A DNA stretch of 64,000 nt, taken from Ricinus communis (Eukaryota > Streptophyta > Magnoliopsida > Malpighiales > Euphorbiaceae). Positions 58,026 through 64,000 of this stretch are shown in pieces; the stretch's first letter is position 1, and each line of letters starts with the position of its first letter. A program made the translations under genes and the position numbers. The notes under the pieces are model-generated. The model saw only the letters and a program-made list of their open reading frames with translations. It did not search any database and was not told the origin of the DNA. The DNA lies in NCBI RefSeq assembly GCF_019578655.1, contig NC_063257.1:30725159-30789158 (forward strand), read 5' to 3'.

Positions 58026-58618
58026 TGTCACGAACTTAGGCTTAGAGGTTAGCCAAGTCGGGCGGCACTTAGTTAACTTGTATGTCAAAGTCGTACTAAG
58101 TAAGCCTAGATGTGAGTTAGAATGGATTTCAGATGAGCAAAGTATGCAACAAGGGTTTAGGACTAGTGTAGAGTGGAGTTAGGAGCACTTGAGCTTGGCC
58201 TTTATATAGGCTTTCCACCTCCTTAACATGTGGCTATAATTATTTCATCTAGACATTTCTACAAATATCTTATGTACATGGCTTCCCTAGCAAGCTACTA
58301 TATTTATAAGAGCATGGGAAGTTTCTAGAGTCGGGCTGAACTGCATAGGCAGCATGGCATGGGAAGTTTCCGGAAGGCAGCCATCCTTACTCCTATTTGG
58401 GAAGCTTCTAGACAGCCCCTTGGCTAGGCTTGGCAGCACACAGCTTTGCCCATTTTCGTAGCATTCTAGCACCTTCTAGAGTCTTCCCATGTTTCTCTAG
58501 GCACCACACTTGGGTTAGGCAAATAGCAGCCCACTCTTGGCACTTGCTAAGCATATTTTTGCCCATGTGCACTACCATGGACAGGCCTTGCTCGCCTAAA
58601 ATGAGGCGAGCTGTAACA
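58026..58618 (-). repeat. T3 3' LTR (593 bp)
   Basis: Plus-strand ends TGTCACGAAC and GCTGTAACA. On the element strand it begins TGTTACAGC right after the polypurine tract. The frames at 58287-58660 within it are LTR shadows. Confidence 0.85.
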
Positions 58619-58630
58619 CCCTCCCCCACT
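58619..58630 (-). promoter_or_regulatory. T3 polypurine tract
   Basis: The minus strand reads AGTGGGGGAGGG immediately before the 3' LTR. Confidence 0.8.
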
Positions 58631-58639
58631 CAATCTCGC

Positions 58640-58900
58640 GACGTCCTCGTCGCGCCTTGAGCCTTGTAGAGAATTGCCATAACAAATCTTCACGTTCCCA
58701 TGTAACCTCGATGTTGGCAGATTTTTCCACTTCACTAAGTATTCGGTGTAATTGGGAACTCCTCTTCTTCTTATCACTCTATCCGCAAGGATGCATTCGA
58801 TTTCCTTATCGAATTCGGTGACAACAGTCGTTGGAGCTCCTTTAGATTCGCCACGGCTAGGGTCTTCCTTGTCTTCGTGGTATGGTTTAAACATACTCAC
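58640..58900 (-). pseudogene. T3 chromodomain
   Basis: The frame continues from integrase through SMFKPYHEDKEDPSR to a chromodomain-like segment: ILADRVIRRRGVPNYTEYLV followed by KWKNLP. Such domains are thought to steer integration to particular chromatin. The expected acidic/Trp end after KNLP is replaced by unrelated residues, so a frameshift truncates the domain. Confidence 0.78.
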
Positions 58901-59499
58901 ATTAAGACATTGTGGATCTTCAACTTTGAAGAAAGTTGGAGCTGGTAGGCAGCAGCACCAACACGCTTTACAATCGGGAAAGGGCCTTCGTATCGCCTTA
59001 CCAAGCTTTTATGCACTTGGCGGAGGGACTTGAATTGATTAGGCAACAGCTTTACTATTACCAAGTCACCAGCGTTGTATTCCTTGGGGTACCTCTTCAC
59101 GTTAGCCCGCTTTTTCATGTGTTTTGCTGCCTTGTCGAGGCATGCCCTTGTGATGTCTACCTCTTCGTGCCATTCTTTCGCAAATTTATGGGTAAAAGGG
59201 TTGACTCCTCCATGGTTAGCAGCAATAACATTTGGCGTCAAGGGCTGCTATCCCATGATGACTTCGAAGGGACTCTTGCCCGTGGACTCGCTTCGTTGGA
59301 GGTTATACGAGAATTGAGCTATGTTAAGTAGCTTTGCCCAATCTCGCTGGTAGGCACTAACGTAGTGCCTTAAGTAAAGTTTCGGCAACGCATTAATCCT
59401 CTCAGTTTGGCTGTCGCTTTGCTGATGAAAGCTTATGGAAAAGTTGAGGTCTGTACCAAGTAACTTGAACAACTCTCGCCAAAACTTGCCGGTGAATCG
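58897..59499 (-). pseudogene. T3 integrase, C-terminal part
   Basis: The piece 59248-59511 continues the catalytic core, with FTGKFWRELFKLLGT and QQSDSQTERIN, where E is the third catalytic residue. The piece 58897-59241 has HMKKRANVKRYPKEYNAGD and GPFPIVKRVGAAAYQLQL, the C-terminal DNA-binding fold. A frame shift or stop separates the two at about 59245. Confidence 0.83.
59495..59499 (+). repeat. Target site duplication AATCG (left) of S4
   Basis: AATCG recurs at 61467-61471. Removing the insert and one copy joins the two integrase halves in frame. Confidence 0.9.
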
Positions 59500-61466
59500 T
59501 GTCACGACCACATCTGTGGGCCCGTGACTGGCACTAGAGAATGGGTAGGCGTAAGGCCACCGAATCCTGTAGTAAGCCTGACACTTACTAACTCAATTAA
59601 ATCTCGTCTCATTTTACTGATACCACAATTATCTTAACAGTCAAGTTTTACATAATTAATTCGGTCTGCTAGAAAAATTAGGCGAGACCCGAAACTATAA
59701 AAAATTACATCTAATACATCTACTGTTAGTACTGCGGAGAATCTAAGATCTTACAAGTTAACATACCAAATCAAATTACATCACTCGATGATGAAGGAGT
59801 CGGGTTACTAGATAAGTGTAGCACCCAAACTCAAACATCCAATTGTATAGCAATATATATATAATTAACTTTATAAATATAATTTATTACTTAATTACAA
59901 TATACATTCATATAATTTAAGTGGCATAACATACTTAATATACATAAGAAATATTTATACATTATTTTAATTCACACAAGTACCCAAAATGCTCCAATGC
60001 TTGAGATAACTCCTCTGGCCCACCTGATTATATTGACTAATGTAAAGAGAGCAATGCACAGCTAAGGCTATCTACAACTGCACTAACCTGAAAAAAATTG
60101 CTAAGGAATGAGCTAGCGACTCAATAAGCATTTAATTTACTAAACTATAGTATATTAGGCCAGAATTATCAAGTCTTTATCAAATACAGAAAATTATATC
60201 AACACTTAACTAACAATCACAAAATCAACCATTTCAATTATTCTCATAAACAAATAATTTCATCTCATCTAATGCAAATAATCTTAAACTCAACCAAGTC
60301 AAATAATTCAATTCCACATTATTTCTATCAAATTAGGATCAGATGACTCATCCTCACATTTCCTCACATTTTCAAATTTCAGTAACCACTTGCCAAGACT
60401 ATTCGCCTGGCTCAGTCTTTCCATCTCATATACTCGGGTAGCTATCCGCCCGGCTCAACTTTCCCGATCACACAATATCCATTTAAGAGTCATCAATCCT
60501 TAATCACAATCAATTCACTTCACAACACATCACAATCAATTCACTTTACAACAAGCCAACTCATTGAGGGGAGCCGATTGCCACCGAGATCGAAGGAAAT
60601 GGCCGAAAGTCACGCCTCTTACTCGCGCTTTCTCACCGCCAACGCTGCCGCTGCCACGCCATGCCGCAGCTCATGCCCCCCCCTTGGTCGGCCTCCAACC
60701 CCCCCCTTCTTCTCCTTCTCCTCTCTCTCTCTCCCCCGATTCCTCTTTTCTCTTTTCTTTCTTTCAATATTGACATTTAGCCCCTGAAGTTTCCTTTCTT
60801 ACCTTTTGATCCCTTAACTTTTTTAATTACAACAATTTTGTCCAGTAAAATTTCTAATTAACCCCTAAACTTCTCTTTAGCCTTTCAATTAAGCCCCTAA
60901 CTAATTAATTTAGGCCAAATTAGAATTATTGAAAATACACAATTACATATATATCTCTGTCGATATATTTATTTACAAAAATACCAAACTTACAAATTTT
61001 CATTAAACTCCCATAATAATAAAATCTTACTTTTAATCCTCATCCCAAAATAAATTTCCAATTTAGTCCTAATACACAATTAATTTAAATAACCAATTTG
61101 CTAAATATTTTCTAACTTAAAATTTTATACCACTAGCTAATTAAAATACCAATTTTTCCAAATTTTTTTATAAAAACACCCTTTACAAATTCTTCAATAA
61201 TTCTCCAATATATATTTTATTTATATAAATATGCATTTGGGGAAGATTTTGAATAACCAAAAATATAATTTATTTCTTAAAGGATTTACTTAATTAATTT
61301 CTTAAAAATCAAACTAATTGGATATAGAAAATAAATCATTTATTTGTTTAACATTAAAATTTCAATTCCTTCATTCCAAATTAAACCAAATAAAAATAAA
61401 ATAAAATTAATTTAAATCAAAACTCATTTATTAATCATTATTAAGGAAAAAATTCTCGGTATTATA
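59500..61466. mobile_element. S4: solo LTR inserted in T3 integrase
   Basis: Starts TGTCACGACC and ends GGTATTATA, bounded by perfect AATCG duplications. The first 300 bases align with the start of S1 (19886-20275), such as CGTGACTGGCACTAG against TGTGACTGGTGCTAG. The end differs from GGTGTTACA by two C-to-T type changes, as expected for decayed methylated DNA. It contains a T1-type LTR fragment (59817-60559) and a GC-rich segment near 60560-60760, so it is composite. Confidence 0.85.
59817..60559 (-). repeat. T1-family LTR fragment inside S4
   Basis: Aligns with 2809-3590 of T1 and with S3, starting TGTAGCACCC and ending at ACAAGCCAA. It is more diverged than T1 is from S3, and has no target duplication of its own. 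Confidence 0.8.
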
Positions 61467-62140
61467 AATCGAGGGTCTCTATCACTGATTATGCTCTTTG
61501 GCAAGCCCCATAACTTCATAACATTTTTGAAGAAGAGGCGAGTTGCCTTATCCACTTTGCAATCCACTGGGGCAGGGATAAAAGTAGCATACTTGCTAAA
61601 TCTATCCACAACGACCATAATGCTATCGAACCCTTTAGATTTTGGCAAGGCCACGATGAAGTCCATCGAGACACTTTCCCAAGGCCTTTCAGTGATGGGA
61701 AGAGGTTCAAGAAGGCCAGCAGGCTGTTGTTGTTCCACCTTGTCTTGTTGGCATATAAGACAAGTTCGTACATAAGCCTCTACATCATCCTTAAGTTGCG
61801 GCCAGTAGTAGCTTTGCTGGACTAGCACAAGTGTGTGAGCCATACTGGGGTATCCAGCCCACTCCTTTAAGATTTCTCTTTGTAAATTTTTCCACTTTGG
61901 CACATAGACTCGATTGCCAGCAGTGAGGAGAAGGCCATCTTTCTCCCAAAAGCGTCGAGTTTTTCCCCCAATGGCTAGCTTGATAATTCTTTTGGCTAAG
62001 GTATCTTGCTGCATTCCTTCGTTAATAAGGCCAAGAAAGTCACTCTTCGGTGTGCTAGCAGCAACGGTAGTCAACTCCGCTTTTCTACTTAGCGCATCAG
62101 CGACAATGTTGGTTTTGCCTAGCTTGTATTCAAGCTTATA
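61467..62140 (-). pseudogene. T3 integrase, N-terminal and core part
   Basis: The zinc-binding HHCC region is visible (HTLVLVQQSYYWPQ through CLICQQDK), then the core with VSMDFIVALPKSKGFDSIMV and the second catalytic Asp in ISDRDPRF, at the insertion point. With the glutamate at QTER in the other half, all three catalytic residues are present. The start merges with the RNase H tail at about 62140. Confidence 0.86.
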
Positions 62141-62612
62141 ATCGAATTTGGCCAAGAAGTCTTGCCAGCGAGCTTGCTTAGGACTCAACTTCTTTTTTGA
62201 GTCTGGAAATAGCTTGTAGCCATATTATCCGTCAGAATTGTGAACTTGCTACTAAGCAAGTAATGTCTCCATATGCGCAAGCAATGGACGACAACAGTCA
62301 TTTCCTTCTCTTGGACAGTTACCGCCTCTCTGTTTCATTGAGCTTGCGACTTTCATAGGCAATGGAGTGCCAATCTTGCATGAGAATGTCTCCAATGGCA
62401 TAGTTCGAGGCATCCGTGTGCACCTCAAACAGCTTTCCATGGTCGGGCAACATTATGACAAGCTCTTTTGACACGGCTTCGAACACAGTTTGGCATTCCT
62501 CACCCCAACTCCATGCCTTATTTTTCTTGAGTAGGTCTGTCAATGGGCCGACAATGGCAGAATAGCCTTTGATAAATCGCCGATAGTAGTTCACCAGCCT
62601 AAAAAAAATCAC
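62141..62612 (-). pseudogene. T3 RNase H and reverse transcriptase C-terminus
   Basis: The open piece 62319-62612 has [20 protein letters not shown], then [14 protein letters not shown], the first RNase H aspartate block, and [10 protein letters not shown]. The RNase H tail, with FDYKLEYKLGKTNIVADALS, lies in the 61424-62188 frame. Shifts near 62190-62320 separate them. Confidence 0.8.
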
Positions 62613-62639
62613 AATTCAGGCACTTTAAAAGGAGGTTGC

Positions 62640-63020
62640 CATTCTTAGATGGCTTGGACTTTCGCTGGGTCCATCATTAGCTTGCCATTCTTGATTCGAT
62701 GGCTAAGGAATTCCACTTCTTATTTTGCGAATGAGCATTTCTCTCGCTTCACGTACAACTCATGTTTGTGGAGCACTTGGAAGACTTGCTTGAGGTGTTG
62801 CACATGCTCCTCAAGGCTGTTGCTATACACAACAATGTCATCCAAATAAACAACCACGAACTTATCAAGGAAAGGATGGAGTACCTTGTTCATGAGCGTA
62901 AAAAATATGGTAGGGGTATTTCTAAAGTATGCTCTTCAAGAGGATCACTCGAAGCTTGGAAGCGTTGAGGATCAATAGAAAGCTCAAAGAAGGGACCGGA
63001 ATGGCAAAGGCCTTATATAA
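62640..63020 (-). pseudogene. T3 reverse transcriptase core remnant
   Basis: Catalytic YLDD codons lie at 62838-62849, within a VVYLDDIVVYS-type block, but no long frame remains. Sequence beyond about 62930 towards gag diverges from the usual fingers and palm order, so part of the domain seems to be deleted. Confidence 0.68.
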
Positions 63021-63029
63021 GAATTCTAG

Positions 63030-63400
63030 ACCAAAGACAACTTTAAAATTGTCCATAGGCGCAACAGTGAAGTCTAGCATACCTTATTAATCGCCCACTT
63101 GCACCTTCACATTTTCCGCAATGCCGTACACAGGCTTTGCCTCTGAGTTGACAGCCTTAATTGTGTCGTATCCCTTGGACAGTTTCAAGCCTAGGTGCTT
63201 CGCCTCGTGCATGTCCATGAAGTTATGCGTAGAACTCGTGTCAAGCATAGGCAAGCAGTTTTGCCTTCAATGGCAGCATCATCGTAGAGCAGGCCTCTTT
63301 CCTTGGAGACTGAATGAGAGAGGAGCTTTGATAATGCACCTAAGTGTTGTAAAGAACCCATGCCAGCTTGGGGTTCTTCTTAGCATTTATCCTTATTAAA
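63030..63400 (-). pseudogene. T3 protease remnant
   Basis: The active-site segment reads DTSSTHNFMDM (DTSST codons 63228-63242). The glycine of D-T/S-G is replaced by serine, which should abolish catalysis. Flanking residues (KHLGLKLS-type) fit chromovirus proteases. Confidence 0.65.
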
Positions 63401-64000
63401 CTCTGCCACAATGCCATTCATGGTCTTACGATTTGGGCAGTCCCTCACCCAATGTGGACCGTCGTAAATGAAGTAGGGCCTGGACGATTTAGAAGTAGTA
63501 GATTTATTTTGTACGATGAGCCTTTATCGTGCTTTAAGTTGCCATAAGGGGACTTCTGGTAGCCACTCTCCTTCCCTTTATTGAAGTCCCTCTTTTGAGC
63601 TCCCCCACTCTTAGAAGAGCTAGGTTTCTTGCCCTTATCTTGAGTGGAATAGTCCTTAAGGTTCTCCACAGCAGCAATTGCTTCATTAAGGGTCTGTACT
63701 CCACTTCGTTCGAGCTCCATCTTCACCTAATTTTTCAACCCATCCTTGAAATCAAAGAGGAGTTTATCCTCGGTCAAGTCTAGAATCTCTAACATAAGAG
63801 TCATGAACTTCTTGACATAATCGGCAATGCTTCCCGTTTGCCTCAGCCTACATAGCCTGCTTCGTACCTCATCATTGGCATTGTGAGGCACAAATTGTTT
63901 GCGGAGTTCAGTCTTGAATTGCTCCCATGTGTTGATAATGCAAAGCCTTTTCTCCCTTTCGGAATGCTTCCTTCTTCACTATAGTTGGGCGAAATCCCTC
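63401..64000 (-). pseudogene. T3 gag remnant (partial)
   Basis: The piece 63445-63726 has a helix with NEAIAAVENL, a Lys/Ser-rich linker, and a degraded zinc-knuckle region (DGPHWVRDC-like residues near 63440-63470, with an upstream Cys changed). The capsid part continues to the window edge. Confidence 0.68.

Larger units (their letters stand above)
58026..64000 (-). mobile_element. T3: chromodomain Ty3/gypsy element (chromovirus)
   Basis: Right to left: gag, protease, reverse transcriptase, RNase H, integrase, chromodomain, polypurine tract and 3' LTR. The 5' part runs off the window. Integrase is split by an LTR insertion (59500-61466). The chromodomain after integrase identifies the chromovirus branch; the exact clade is not assigned. 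Confidence 0.88.

Noticed and set aside
58287..58660. Small frames near 58.3-58.7 kb as a host gene
   Set aside because: They lie in the T3 3' LTR and antisense to its chromodomain.

Overview
The window is a repeat-dense, AT-rich stretch of plant nuclear DNA, probably from a eudicot. No intact host gene is supported. Almost everything recognisable is a long terminal repeat (LTR) retrotransposon, an LTR remnant, or an endogenous pararetrovirus (EPRV) related to Caulimoviridae. Evidence for a plant: initiator-tRNA-Met primer sites (TGGTATCAGAGCC), Ty3/gypsy polyproteins including one with a chromodomain, a 5S-rRNA-like Cassandra-type LTR, and plant-type caulimovirid genes. The species cannot be named from the sequence.

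Layout. 1-4164: 5' part of a Ty3/gypsy element (T1, minus strand) inserted in EPRV copy A. 4165-17486: EPRV family 1, made of near-full-length copy A (minus), 3' half copy B (minus), and a 1.25-kb-arm palindrome of the 5' end (P+/P-). 178-bp direct repeats flank B plus P. 17665-28487: solo LTRs, one nested in another (19886-24112 and 21138-22588), a Cassandra-like LTR, tandem duplications and minisatellites. 28560-46960: EPRV family 2 in four pieces: F (minus, holding a 500-N gap), E (plus), C (plus, reverse transcriptase deleted) and D (minus). 46965-48773: 3' end of an Athila/Tat-like element. 48774-53779: a second, internally deleted Ty3/gypsy element (T2, minus). 53985-57650: another LTR-like unit (X2) split by a solo LTR with a perfect 5-bp target duplication. 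58026-64000: a chromodomain Ty3/gypsy element (T3, minus) whose integrase gene is split by another LTR insertion.

The EPRV families share one gene order: ORF1 (movement protein, coat protein with CCHC finger, aspartic protease, reverse transcriptase, RNase H), then ORF2 of unknown function, then a TATA box and a poly(A) signal. This best fits florendovirus-like elements. All copies carry stops, frameshifts or deletions. The parts most worth a second look are: a strand-specific excess of CAAAG across family 2; inverted EPRV pairs that could give long double-stranded RNA; a stop codon shared by three family 1 copies; and copy differences concentrated at CAG/CTG sites, which look more like base-calling errors in methylated DNA than evolution.
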